From assembly GCA_903938815.1 (NCBI GenBank), contig CAJAES010000024.1:1-53412 (forward strand): a DNA stretch of 53,412 bases, in the 5' to 3' direction. Every line of letters begins with the position of its first letter. The first letter of the stretch is position 1. The notes beneath the pieces were generated by a model. The model saw only the letters and a program-made list of their open reading frames with translations, was not told the origin of the DNA and ran no database searches. The position numbers were made by a program, and so were the translations under genes. This document shows, in pieces, positions 17,899 to 26,618 of this stretch. The DNA is from an uncultured beta proteobacterium. GTDB taxonomy: Bacteria > Pseudomonadota > Gammaproteobacteria > Burkholderiales > Burkholderiaceae_C.

Positions 17899-18867
17899 TT
17901 AGGTCGCTGTGTTCGCGTCGAGGTTGTCTTTAGCAAGACTTGCGTAGTAGCGCTTGGTTAGTTCTGACTGCAGAAAATCGTCATTCAAAAGTTTCAGGAA
18001 AAGGTCCTGAGAGACTTTTGTATCTAGTTTAAGTTTAGCGCCGTCGTCGCTCAGTCGGAATTTTCCCTTAAGCGCTGGGTGCGCACCAACAAACGCAATT
18101 ACCTGAGCATTGGGGATGACGCCGAGGACAGGTGAGGCGCGCGCTGCTCGGACCAATTTTCGCGAGAACGAAATATCGTCGAGCCGCGCGGTCAGAACCT
18201 GAGTGTCGACGACAAGCTGTGCCGCTTCAATGTTTGCAATTCCTTGCGTGGCGATGTTCCGTACGGCATCGTGAAATCCGAAAAATCGCTCCAGGGTTTT
18301 AATGTCAACTATAAAGTATTCGTTATCAACACGAAGAAACTCGAATTTTGAGTTGATCCGAAGGATGTCGTCTTCGAGCTTCACGAGTCTGTTTTGGTTG
18401 CGGACTCGCACGAGGCTAAAGGCGCTATCCCGCTTTAGAAGAGAGACGGGATACTGGTGCTTGTAGAGCGCAAGCTGCTGTTGACCGTGACCCAGAATTA
18501 CAAGTATTCCCTCTAAGTGGGCCAGATCGTCGGCAGCGAAGCTAAAAACGTCAAAATCGTCGCGCTGGAGCACTGTGGCCAAGTGCTGAATTTGTTCGGG
18601 TACCTGAGCCAGGTCGTACCGATATACAGCGTTGCTTCGATCATCGGCTCCGGATATGTTCAGCAGGGATAGCTCATCATTCAATAAAATAGTGGTACTA
18701 ACTGCTTCGATAAAATTCCTAGCCAGTTCGTCGGATGCATTCTGATCCACATCGGCGCGCTTAATTGCGATTTCTCCGGCGCTATCCAGAATGAAGTAAA
18801 ACTCTGCCGAGCACTGCTCATCAGAAATAATCTCGGATATTCTTGTTTTCAATACGGCAAGACTCAT
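17899..18867 (-). CDS. kwaB: KwaB, DUF4868 protein of Kiwa defence system
   Basis: This 322-residue protein fits KwaB in length, soluble character and partner: an acidic N-terminal half followed by a DUF4868-like region (FEFLRVDNEYFIVDIKTLER, then VLGVIPNAQVIAFV). In Kiwa, the membrane protein KwaA senses phage attack and KwaB acts on phage DNA. Its start overlaps the kwaA stop by ATGA, so the pair is coupled. The gene is clearly more A+T-rich than the Mod-Res operon that converges on it, pointing to separate acquisition. About 170 bp separates the two convergent stops; I see no convincing terminator there. Confidence 0.78.
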   Translation of the reverse strand: MSLAVLKTRISEIISDEQCSAEFYFILDSAGEIAIKRADVDQNASDELARNFIEAVSTTILLNDELSLLNISGADDRSNAVYRYDLAQVPEQIQHLATVLQRDDFDVFSFAADDLAHLEGILVILGHGQQQLALYKHQYPVSLLKRDSAFSLVRVRNQNRLVKLEDDILRINSKFEFLRVDNEYFIVDIKTLERFFGFHDAVRNIATQGIANIEAAQLVVDTQVLTARLDDISFSRKLVRAARASPVLGVIPNAQVIAFVGAHPALKGKFRLSDDGAKLKLDTKVSQDLFLKLLNDDFLQSELTKRYYASLAKDNLDANTAT

Positions 18868-19451
18868 TTGCTACCCTTTGCGTAATAAACTCGTTCATCA
18901 AGCTCTAAAAACCTGATCGTTTCGCCACTTTTTATCCTGTCCCTGGTGATTAGCGTCACTTTCACCTCTTCCCCCGTGCGTCGGGTTACGTTTGCGGAAT
19001 ACAGGCGGAATCCAAGCACGGCGAGAGTGGGGTTGGCATAGAACTTATCGGTTCTGACGTAGATGATGCCAATCACAACTAGCAGTAGGGCTAAGGCAAT
19101 GAGATATCGCTCGCTGGTCAAATTGAAGCAAATCAGGGGAATTATGTAAGTGGTCAGGAACGTGAGATGTTCATAGTTGATGTCCTCGACAGCGACGACT
19201 TTGACTGGTATCGACTGACTGCCTGAAATCTTGTAGTCGAACCTAAAGTAGTAGAGAGCCCCGAGCCCGATAAAGACGAGCGCGATGATTGGAACGATAT
19301 TTCGACCGGCTAGTAATTTCCAGCCGATAAAACTGCAATCGGGCTCAAAGCAGATCGGGAGATCGATCGTGACAACGATGATCAACAGAAAGAGGAGCCA
19401 CAGAGAAAGTACGTATAACTCGAACTTCTCAACGGTTCGGTGTGGATGCAT
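18864..19451 (-). CDS. kwaA: KwaA, membrane protein of Kiwa defence system
   Basis: This 195-residue protein has four probable membrane segments at about 11-29, 51-69, 96-110 and 115-132, then a soluble C-terminal tail of 60 residues. That topology, the length and the coupled DUF4868 partner match KwaA, the inner-membrane component of Kiwa. There is no signal peptide beyond the first segment. It is the promoter-proximal gene of the pair, so the promoter must lie in the 19,452-20,008 gap. A different four-helix membrane protein cannot be excluded from this gene alone; the pairing carries the call. Confidence 0.75.
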   Translation of the reverse strand: MHPHRTVEKFELYVLSLWLLFLLIIVVTIDLPICFEPDCSFIGWKLLAGRNIVPIIALVFIGLGALYYFRFDYKISGSQSIPVKVVAVEDINYEHLTFLTTYIIPLICFNLTSERYLIALALLLVVIGIIYVRTDKFYANPTLAVLGFRLYSANVTRRTGEEVKVTLITRDRIKSGETIRFLELDERVYYAKGSK

Positions 19452-20008
19452 AGGTGAGGAGGGTAGTTGTTCAGTGCCCTAGCGTGTTGTCGACATCACC
19501 GATGCCTACTGATGGCTACTGATCGTCCTTGTGGAAGCCGATGGCGCCGAGATTTTCTCGACGATCCGGGAACCCGTCACGATGGCGTATGGAAGTGCAG
19601 CTCCTACCTTTTCCTGGCTGAAGCTGCTGGATCGTTGGTCAGGATCCTCCCTGTAGTTGTCGGGTGATGAGATTCTGAGCATTCATTCAAGGCAGGTTTG
19701 ACTGAGTTCAAGTCCAAACAGACGATGCTATCGGATCGGCAGTGCGCGTCGATAATGAGTGTCACCGTTTTCCGGCTCCATTGACTCGAATCTCAAGATA
19801 AGAACTTCCCGTGCCGGCTTTGGCGGCTCAGGCCATGTGTTCGGCGGGCTACGCAGTTCGCGCTGCGCGCGAAGCCCTACCGGGCCGGCTGCTACCGCCT
19901 CACCCCTGGACCGCTGCGCGGTCCAGGGGCAAGCACTACAAGGCCTTCGGGCACCTCCAGTGGCGCGCAACGACCGAATTGGCATCCAGGAAGAAGGGTT
20001 TCGGCATG
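19452..20008. other. Gene-less interval between Kiwa and the GMT operon
   Basis: No frame here has good start signals or recognisable protein. The interval must hold the kwaA promoter (near 19,452, minus strand) and the 3' end of the GMT operon transcript. It changes character near 19,800, from mixed composition to very GC-rich, and contains two strong hairpins (19,857-19,929). It may be a remnant of a lost mobile element; I cannot name one. Confidence 0.5.
19857..19929. repeat. Two consecutive perfect hairpins with TGC loops
   Basis: TTCGCGC-TGC-GCGCGAA (19,857-19,873) and CCCCTGGACCGC-TGC-GCGGTCCAGGGG (19,903-19,929) are perfect stems of 7 and 12 bp, both around TGC (or GCA on the other strand), 29 bases apart. 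No T-run follows in either direction, so a simple rho-independent terminator is unlikely. They lie about 80 bp past the end of the RecD-like gene. Possible roles are a recombination or replication site of the element or a transcript-end structure; this is unresolved. Confidence 0.6.
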
Positions 20009-22102
20009 TCAGAGCGTGAATGCGACATCACGGCGTTGCGCGAAGGGTGGGGAAAGAACAGCAAGCTCAAACGGGGCACGGGCTCCGAGGAAGACAACTT
20101 GTTCGACGCCGCGGGTGAGTGCGGTGTAAATCAACGAGTGGTCCAGAAGCCGGCTCTTGCAGATGACAACCACAACGCGCTTGAACTGCGAGCCCTGGGC
20201 CTTGTGGACGCTGATGGCGTACGCGAGTTCGATCCGCCCCGGCACGTCCCCGGCGGGCAAACGCTGAACCTCGCCGTCGAAGTCGATGTGCAGCGCACCG
20301 TCCTGGTCAATCGCGGTGATTCGGCCCAGCGCGCCATTCATCAAAGATCGCTCGTAGTCGTTGATGAGGTGGATGACCGGCTCGCCGATGGCGAAAGCAT
20401 CTTGAGCGCCCGAGTTCGCCTGAGCATGGAAGCTGCCATTGATCATTCGGATTCCGGATTTGCCGCCTTTGACGGCGGCGAGCACCTGCCAGTCTTCCCC
20501 CACCCACTCCACGCTGATCCGGCGCAGGACCGGCATCACGTCGTCGTCGGTGCAGTCGATGAAGCTCACGCCGGCGTGTCGGCCCTCGAATGGGACAAAC
20601 TCGGGCACGCAGTGACTTCGAACCGCTGCTGCGACTGCTGGAATACCGGACGACGCTACCTGCCGATGCACGGTGCGCAAGTGCACCTGGGGCACCTTCG
20701 GATCCTCAACCAGGCGGTGAAACGCCAACCCGAAGCCGATGGGCGGAAGTTGCGCCGGATCGCCCACCAGCATCAACCGGGCGCCGTCGGGCAGCTGCAT
20801 CAGGATCCTATACAGGGTGGGCAGGTCTAGCATGGACGCCTCGTCAACGATGACCAGGCAATCCGGCGGCACTTCCAGCTTGCCGGATCGGGTCGCGCTC
20901 AGGAACTTGGCAATCGTGATGGCGGGTTGCCCAGTTGCCTGCGCCATGCGCTGAGCAGCTCGACCGGCCAACGCCATTTGCACCACGGACAGATGCTGCT
21001 TCTGTGCCAAATCGAGCACAACCCTCAGGACCGTGGTCTTGCCTACCCCGGCACCGCCCGTGAGCAAGCAGAAATGATGCTCAAACGGCTGCACGACCGC
21101 GGCACGCTGCTCGGCATTCATGGTCAGCTGGTGGTGAACTTCGGCACGCAGAATGTCGGCATCGCCCCAGCCTGCGGGAAGGTCCACCGGAAACAGCAAA
21201 TCCTGCGATGACTGCTCGCCGCCCAACATCGCGCGGACCCGCCTCGCGATTCCTTGTTCGAGTGCCCAGGCGCCAAACGGCTGGAGCCTGCCGTCATGGG
21301 TCTTGCTTGCCGCGCCTTCGGCAACGGCGAGATCCAGGGCGCGACCGATCAGCCGCCTGCCCACCAGGCCGGCCAAACGGTCGCCCAACTCAGCCGGCGG
21401 CGTTGCCGTGTGGCCAGACAAGAGTCGGTGGTAGAGGCAGGCCTCCACCGCGCCCACCAGTCGCCGGTCGTCATCGAGTTCGATGCCGAGCTTGCGTGCC
21501 GCGGCATCCACGACGGGCCACGATGCAAAGGCAAGCAGCTGATATGGGTTGCCTTGGAGCACATCCAGGACCTTGGCGCCCCAGACGCGCCGCAGCTTGG
21601 CGGCCAGGGTCCACTCGAAGCCATGCGCATCCAGGAAATCGATGGTCTTGGCTTCTTGGCGTTTCTGCGCCCACGCCTCGAGCAGTTGTTCGACTACTGG
21701 CGGGCTCAGGATGGCAGCGAAGGGCTCGCGCAGCCCCTCGGACAGCACCAGGTGCAGGCGGTCGCCGAACTCATCCCAAAGGCGCTTGGCCTTAACGGCC
21801 CCGATGCCGACGAAGTCCGGATGTTCAGCAAGGAAGCGGGTGAGCAACCGTCCACGGGGCAGTTCGTGCCGTCCGCCGGTGGCGTGTAGCTGACTGCCGA
21901 ACGTGGCGTGCTGGCGGAACTCGCCTTCGATCAGCCACGACTCGCCGACCACGGGAACTCGTCCGAGTACGCGAGGCGGGGCGACGACGCGAACTGCCCG
22001 GTCTTGCTCGTCGGCGCCGGTGAAGATGGTTGCGCCATTGCTCATGACGCTGAGCAAGCGACGAACGCAAACCTTGGCGTGGCTGGTAGCCTGCTGGATC
22101 AT
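20009..22102 (-). CDS. RecD2-like SF1 helicase / AAA ATPase
   Basis: This 697-residue helicase has RecD2/TraA-type motifs: Walker A GGAGVGKT at 349-356, motif II IVDEASMLD, GDPAQLPPIGFG, and the C-terminal HKAQGSQF and YTALTRG motifs. The N-terminal half resembles the helix-hairpin-helix part of RecD2 (FVGIGAVKAKRLWDEFG). These 5'-3' helicases unwind DNA ends and forks. Its ATG overlaps the previous stop by ATGA, making it the last gene of the GMT operon. It may process element DNA during excision or integration, or be a cargo defence gene; the coupling favours the first. Confidence 0.82.
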   Translation of the reverse strand: MIQQATSHAKVCVRRLLSVMSNGATIFTGADEQDRAVRVVAPPRVLGRVPVVGESWLIEGEFRQHATFGSQLHATGGRHELPRGRLLTRFLAEHPDFVGIGAVKAKRLWDEFGDRLHLVLSEGLREPFAAILSPPVVEQLLEAWAQKRQEAKTIDFLDAHGFEWTLAAKLRRVWGAKVLDVLQGNPYQLLAFASWPVVDAAARKLGIELDDDRRLVGAVEACLYHRLLSGHTATPPAELGDRLAGLVGRRLIGRALDLAVAEGAASKTHDGRLQPFGAWALEQGIARRVRAMLGGEQSSQDLLFPVDLPAGWGDADILRAEVHHQLTMNAEQRAAVVQPFEHHFCLLTGGAGVGKTTVLRVVLDLAQKQHLSVVQMALAGRAAQRMAQATGQPAITIAKFLSATRSGKLEVPPDCLVIVDEASMLDLPTLYRILMQLPDGARLMLVGDPAQLPPIGFGLAFHRLVEDPKVPQVHLRTVHRQVASSGIPAVAAAVRSHCVPEFVPFEGRHAGVSFIDCTDDDVMPVLRRISVEWVGEDWQVLAAVKGGKSGIRMINGSFHAQANSGAQDAFAIGEPVIHLINDYERSLMNGALGRITAIDQDGALHIDFDGEVQRLPAGDVPGRIELAYAISVHKAQGSQFKRVVVVICKSRLLDHSLIYTALTRGVEQVVFLGARAPFELAVLSPPFAQRRDVAFTL

Positions 22103-22572
22103 CAGGCGTCCGTCGCGGGCGACGAGGGAGCGATGAGGCGCCGGCCTGTGTCGATCATCATGTCTTGTCGGCCCAGTTGAAGCTTGAGGTCCTTCAGCTG
22201 ACGCCTCAGCTCGAAGTTTTCGGCAATCAGCGCAGCGTTCTGCTGCTCAAGCGCATTGACACGTCGCTCGAGCCGCTGTGCTTTTCTTTCCTCGGATGAG
22301 ATCGCGGATGGATCGGAGGGTTGGATAGGCATGAGGCCCGGAGGTGCGCCGGGACCGTTGAGTGCAGAGCCAACCGAGAGCGGGCGAAGCCCTTCAACCA
22401 GGGAACGCACGGCAGGGTTTTGGTAGAAGGAGCTCTTCGGAATTCCAGTGACCTTGGCGAGTTCGCTGAGGTTCACCGTTCCGTCGCGCGCCCAGGGCAG
22501 GGCGACGCCAGACTGGAGAAACGCCTCCAGGGTCCTGAGATGTTCCCGCCCGATGTCGCGTCCGCTTTTCAA
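22102..22572 (-). CDS. Small HTH/coiled-coil protein of the GMT operon
   Basis: This protein of about 156 residues has an HTH-like N-terminal part (GTVNLSELAKVTGIPKSSFY) and a predicted coiled coil near the C-terminus (RRVNALEQQNAALIAENFEL). I chose TTG 22572 as start because GAGGAG lies six bases upstream; longer forms would overlap the gmtX gene. The layout recalls the small accessory proteins of Tn554-type tyrosine-recombinase transposons (TnpC/DUF6262), which assist the recombinases. I do not know the family. Its stop overlaps the RecD-like start. Confidence 0.6.
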   Translation of the reverse strand: MKSGRDIGREHLRTLEAFLQSGVALPWARDGTVNLSELAKVTGIPKSSFYQNPAVRSLVEGLRPLSVGSALNGPGAPPGLMPIQPSDPSAISSEERKAQRLERRVNALEQQNAALIAENFELRRQLKDLKLQLGRQDMMIDTGRRLIAPSSPATDA

Positions 22573-22582
22573 GGACTTCTCC

Positions 22583-23242
22583 TCATCCGATGCCCTTATT
22601 GGCAGCCAACCATTCAAAGAACGGTTCCGCCATGGTCGAGTCCACGATGACGTTATTGCGAAGCCTGGAAAGGTCGAGAATTCGCTGCTGCTCAACGTCA
22701 GCCGATACAGTTCGGGCAAAATGATTTATCAGCGAGAACAGCGCCTGACACGTTCTGGTGTGCTTCAGTTGAAGCTGCCGTAGAGAATTTTGTAGCGTGT
22801 CCATCTCGGTGTCAGATCGTTCATTAGTGTCTGCAATCTGACGGGTATTATTTTTGTCTTCAAGATGGGCTATGTAGCGCTTCAGCCGTTCAACCTCTCG
22901 CCGCGAGTTCGCGGCCTCTAGTTGGGCTGCGACCACGAGCGATTTCGACTTGTCATCGCTAAGATCCTTGAACTTTAAGGATTTTGTGCCGGCGCCTAGA
23001 TGGGCAGCCATGAAGGTGAGAAGTAGGGCCTTGTATCGGTTATTCCGAAGCAGTGTTGCCTTGTTGCATGGCCGCTGTTCGCTCTGCGTAAGGTGTATCG
23101 CCAACATCTCGGCCAGCCCAGTCACATGTTTGAACTTGACCCGTGATGTCGCGAGCTGCTCCAGGTATTGAACGATGAGCTTTTCTCGAACTTCTTGCTT
23201 GGCTTGCTGATACCCTTCAAATGTGTTGCGACCCTTTGTCAT
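22583..23242 (-). CDS. gmtX: Gamma-mobile-trio protein GmtX (probable)
   Basis: This protein of about 219 residues has a helical N-terminus and a long coiled-coil stretch (roughly 90-150, ANSRREVERLKRYIAHLEDK). It is the third gene after two tyrosine-recombinase-like genes, which is the place and size of GmtX in Gamma-Mobile-Trio islands. ATG 23242 lies just after the gmtZ stop and is preferred to GTG 23257, which overlaps it. No enzymatic motif is visible; a DNA-binding or scaffolding role with the recombinases is inferred. Confidence 0.65.
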   Translation of the reverse strand: MTKGRNTFEGYQQAKQEVREKLIVQYLEQLATSRVKFKHVTGLAEMLAIHLTQSEQRPCNKATLLRNNRYKALLLTFMAAHLGAGTKSLKFKDLSDDKSKSLVVAAQLEAANSRREVERLKRYIAHLEDKNNTRQIADTNERSDTEMDTLQNSLRQLQLKHTRTCQALFSLINHFARTVSADVEQQRILDLSRLRNNVIVDSTMAEPFFEWLAANKGIG

Positions 23243-23243
23243 C

Positions 23244-26200
23244 TCAGTCGTCCTCACTCACTTCACCGAGCAGACGAAGCGATGTGATTGGCAGTCTAGC
23301 CAAGTGTCCTTCGCCCTCAAGCAAATCCACTACATCCCCATAGGAGAGGTCGTTCGCCTCGACCAGACTGCGCAGTAGGCCTGCACATTCTGCTGCTGGA
23401 TTTGGCGACATCGACGCATCAAACGCCCTGCGCGTATCCCCCGTGCGAGCCAACAGCTCGCGGCGAAGCAGGTCAAAGCGAGCCTTTATAGGGGCGCTTT
23501 CCGTAGTTGGGTAAGAAATACATTCACCCAGGCGAGCCAAGAGATACGCCGTCATGCTGGACGGGCTGCGGACGCGCTGCAGGTCCTGCAAAATTATCTC
23601 CGGCTTCTGGACCACCCATCGCCGGTCATCCTGGCCCTTCGCGATGCGCACTCTTGCGGCGTTCAGCATTTCTTCGTTGACTTGCCAGCCAACTAATTCC
23701 TCGGCCAGGCGACCGCGCTCTTCATCCAGTCGATCCAGTTCCAAGTCCGAGTAGCGCGGTGGTTTTGAGGACGTAGCATCTTCAACTTTCTCGGTCAGAT
23801 CTGCCAGAAGTTCCCCAAACTCGCGGCACTTCGCAACCACTGCCGGCAGGTGATCGACCGAGCGGACAGCGTACTGACAAAGTCCACATCGCCGTGGTCC
23901 GCGCCACTGCTTAATTATTTCTGGAGGGCAGTGATTGCCGTAGGGGCAAATCTCAGTTTTGTTCTCTGCTGCGTTGGCTGCGCGAGTTTCACGAAGCACA
24001 TCCAGCCCGCTCGTTGCGTCCTCATTCAATGTCAAGCTGATGCAGCCATAGGAGATGAGCGTTTCCTGCAGATTTGCGCGAAGGCTTCGCGACAGGTTTG
24101 AATTGATCCTGTCAGCATGGATTACCGCTCCTCCTTTGGAGCCTCTGCCAAGCAGGGTCTCGAACTCGTTACGGTAGGCCCGTTCCCGCATGTCCATGGC
24201 CTGATGTATTTGCTGATGCGCAAGCTGTTCTTCGTCAAGCTTGAAGTAGTGGTAGACAGTGCCCGCCTTCTGACCTGTGATGTTTGTTCCGATTACCTCG
24301 GCTGGAAGCAGAGTGGAGTATTGGGATACAACGGTTACGCGGGCGCTGTGCGGGGTAATCTTGGTTTTGATTCCCAGTTCGCATACGCGCTGACAGGTGG
24401 ATCCATACTTCTCACGTTTGCTGCTCGCAAGTGGATCGTTAAAGCCGACACCAGGCGGTTCAAGCGAGCAGAGCCGTTGCAGGCTTTTCTCACCCAGTTC
24501 CGGCACAAGACCCTGTACTGAGCATAGGATATCTCGCCATGCGTTGGAGTACCGAGTGTCGGGGTGTGGTAAACCCAAGCGGTCCGCCGAAAACAGTGGA
24601 AGGATGGACGGCCACTTTGTTTGTGAGTTGTTGTTGTAATGGTGCCGTTCATTGAATCCTGGCAGTCGGATCATCGCGCGCCATTCGCGCTGTCCGCGCA
24701 GCACTTCAATTACTCGGAAGTTGACGTTGGGCCGCCAGGCTGCACGCTTCGCCTTGTCGGTATTGACATGTAGTTCAGTGTAGTCCTTGTGTTCTTCGAG
24801 TACGGCAGCATCGAAGGTTTCGGCGTCAAGCCACTGGATGTGGTTGTGACGCAACCCCGTGTACAGGGCGACAAGGATCTGATTCAGGGCATGCGGCTGC
24901 GGTATCAGCTTGATCTCACCGGTGATAGTCGGATAGGAATCCAGCGCGAGGGTGTTTGGAATATACCTAAGTGGAATGGTCTTGCCGCGAGCAAAGACCA
25001 CTGGTATGAATCCGACCATTGGGGCTGTTGCAAAAGTGTCGATCAGATTGCCGGATCGCGCAATTTTCCGTTCCAGTTCAGCTATGTCGAGATTTCCGGT
25101 CAAGGCGCCATGCAAAACCACGTTTGAGTGCTCGCGCAAAGCTTCCACATAGTCCAAGAAGACACCAAAGAGTCGCCGTGGGATGGGATTCTTGTCAGTT
25201 CCCCGCTTGCCAGTCGTCTGCGGGAATGCATATTCTGGAATCGGCTGGCGGAAGCCTTCGCATTCGGGGAGATCGTCGCCGTGCATCTCCAGGAACTCGA
25301 AGAAGGCGCATACCTGCTTCAACATGCCGTAGTAGCTGTTCTGCTCCCATTCTCGGCTTGCATGGATCATGTCCATTACTTCGATGAAGGTCTTGGGCGT
25401 GTCTCCTTCAATAGGCAGTAGTCTGGAGATGAAAATGGTTTGCAGTAGTCGTCGCGGGATATCTGGAAATTTTAGTTCCGTGTTCGGGTGTCGGTTAAAC
25501 CAATAGGGGAGGTAAAAGAACAGGTAGATATTCAGATACCCCAACGCGGCGACAACGGGTTTATAGTTTTCCCTTTTGACTTTCCTCATATAGAGGTCTT
25601 GCAGGTCTACCCATGGCTTGGAAAATTCGGAGATATCCAAGCTCAGTCCAGGCAAGCGCTTTCGAAGCCGAAGAGCATCAGGCGAAGCGACCGACGGCGC
25701 AAAGCCGATGATCTCGGCCAATACGTCGGCATCAGGTCTGGCTCCGTCGAAAAGCGACTCATTGCCTAATGAAGATTCGACTCGCCTCCTAATCTTAGAG
25801 TTACTTTGATTTTGGAGTCTTCCTGGAGAACGCAAGAGCTCGCTCCAATCGTCGACGGTTACCTCGAATAAACTCTGAAATCGGCTTCTGAAGACATCGA
25901 TCATTGCCTTGTAGGCGAGCACCTCACCAGCAACGCCGAGACCCGATTCGGCATCCTTAATGGCCTCAAGATCCTTAATGTTCGCATCTGACGGCTTTTG
26001 CCATCCCGTCGCGAGCAGCAGTTTCGTTCCGTACGTCAGGAACCACTCCTTGCGCTTCTTTGTAGTTCCTACTGAGGCGAAAGCAGGATGTGGTAGCTCT
26101 TCTCTGCTTGGATCTAAGCTCCGCAAGAATCCCAGAAGTTCGGAGAAGATGTCGTCATCAAGCCCGTTTCTGATGATGTGCTTTGGCCATTCGAAGCTCA

Positions 26201-26618
26201 TAGGCAGAGTGAGAGCGCTGCGGCAATGCAAGGCAATCAGGAAGATTCCGAGCCCACGCTTTAGCGCGACTCGATAGCTTTTTCTATATTCGAAGGCAGT
26301 TCCCTGTGCCCCCAGCGTCACGGTGTAAAAGTCACTCGCGGCTAGGTAGTCGGGCCGAGTGCTGTAAAACTTGAAAGTAGATCGAATAAAATCTTCATCG
26401 AAAACTGCACCTGGCTCTTTGAGCGTGCACTCGAGCGAGAGCCACGCATACGCTGCGGCAGGATTTGTTTTGGTAGATACAGTGGCTAGATCATGGTGTG
26501 TCAACCCAAGGTGATCCAGGAGCGCGAAAGATGCGTCGACCATGGCACCCCTGACCGCCTTATCTAGGGCTTCGCCTGTCTGGCGGAATATGAGTTCGTT
26601 GTTGGTTAAATTGAGCAC
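23244..26618 (-). CDS. gmtZ: Gamma-mobile-trio integrase GmtZ (probable), tyrosine-recombinase-like
   Basis: This 1124-residue protein is the size of GmtZ (VPA1269 family). Residues that look like a tyrosine-recombinase site are present in its middle: R590 in LYTGLRHNHIQWLD, H757 and R760 in TPHSARVTVV, and Y789 or Y791 in GTVYHYFKLDE. About 250 residues follow, including a cysteine pair set (CPYGNHCPPE, RRCGLCQYAV) that may bind zinc. Translation starts at GTG 26618, sharing a base with the gmtY stop. It presumably acts with GmtY in moving the island. The base composition is lower in G+C than the core chromosome to the right. Confidence 0.75.
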   Translation of the reverse strand: MLNLTNNELIFRQTGEALDKAVRGAMVDASFALLDHLGLTHHDLATVSTKTNPAAAYAWLSLECTLKEPGAVFDEDFIRSTFKFYSTRPDYLAASDFYTVTLGAQGTAFEYRKSYRVALKRGLGIFLIALHCRSALTLPMSFEWPKHIIRNGLDDDIFSELLGFLRSLDPSREELPHPAFASVGTTKKRKEWFLTYGTKLLLATGWQKPSDANIKDLEAIKDAESGLGVAGEVLAYKAMIDVFRSRFQSLFEVTVDDWSELLRSPGRLQNQSNSKIRRRVESSLGNESLFDGARPDADVLAEIIGFAPSVASPDALRLRKRLPGLSLDISEFSKPWVDLQDLYMRKVKRENYKPVVAALGYLNIYLFFYLPYWFNRHPNTELKFPDIPRRLLQTIFISRLLPIEGDTPKTFIEVMDMIHASREWEQNSYYGMLKQVCAFFEFLEMHGDDLPECEGFRQPIPEYAFPQTTGKRGTDKNPIPRRLFGVFLDYVEALREHSNVVLHGALTGNLDIAELERKIARSGNLIDTFATAPMVGFIPVVFARGKTIPLRYIPNTLALDSYPTITGEIKLIPQPHALNQILVALYTGLRHNHIQWLDAETFDAAVLEEHKDYTELHVNTDKAKRAAWRPNVNFRVIEVLRGQREWRAMIRLPGFNERHHYNNNSQTKWPSILPLFSADRLGLPHPDTRYSNAWRDILCSVQGLVPELGEKSLQRLCSLEPPGVGFNDPLASSKREKYGSTCQRVCELGIKTKITPHSARVTVVSQYSTLLPAEVIGTNITGQKAGTVYHYFKLDEEQLAHQQIHQAMDMRERAYRNEFETLLGRGSKGGAVIHADRINSNLSRSLRANLQETLISYGCISLTLNEDATSGLDVLRETRAANAAENKTEICPYGNHCPPEIIKQWRGPRRCGLCQYAVRSVDHLPAVVAKCREFGELLADLTEKVEDATSSKPPRYSDLELDRLDEERGRLAEELVGWQVNEEMLNAARVRIAKGQDDRRWVVQKPEIILQDLQRVRSPSSMTAYLLARLGECISYPTTESAPIKARFDLLRRELLARTGDTRRAFDASMSPNPAAECAGLLRSLVEANDLSYGDVVDLLEGEGHLARLPITSLRLLGEVSEDD

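Noticed and set aside
19857..19929. Integron attC site or rho-independent terminator
   Set aside because: No integron integrase, no R'/R'' boxes with the usual core sites, and no T-run after either stem.
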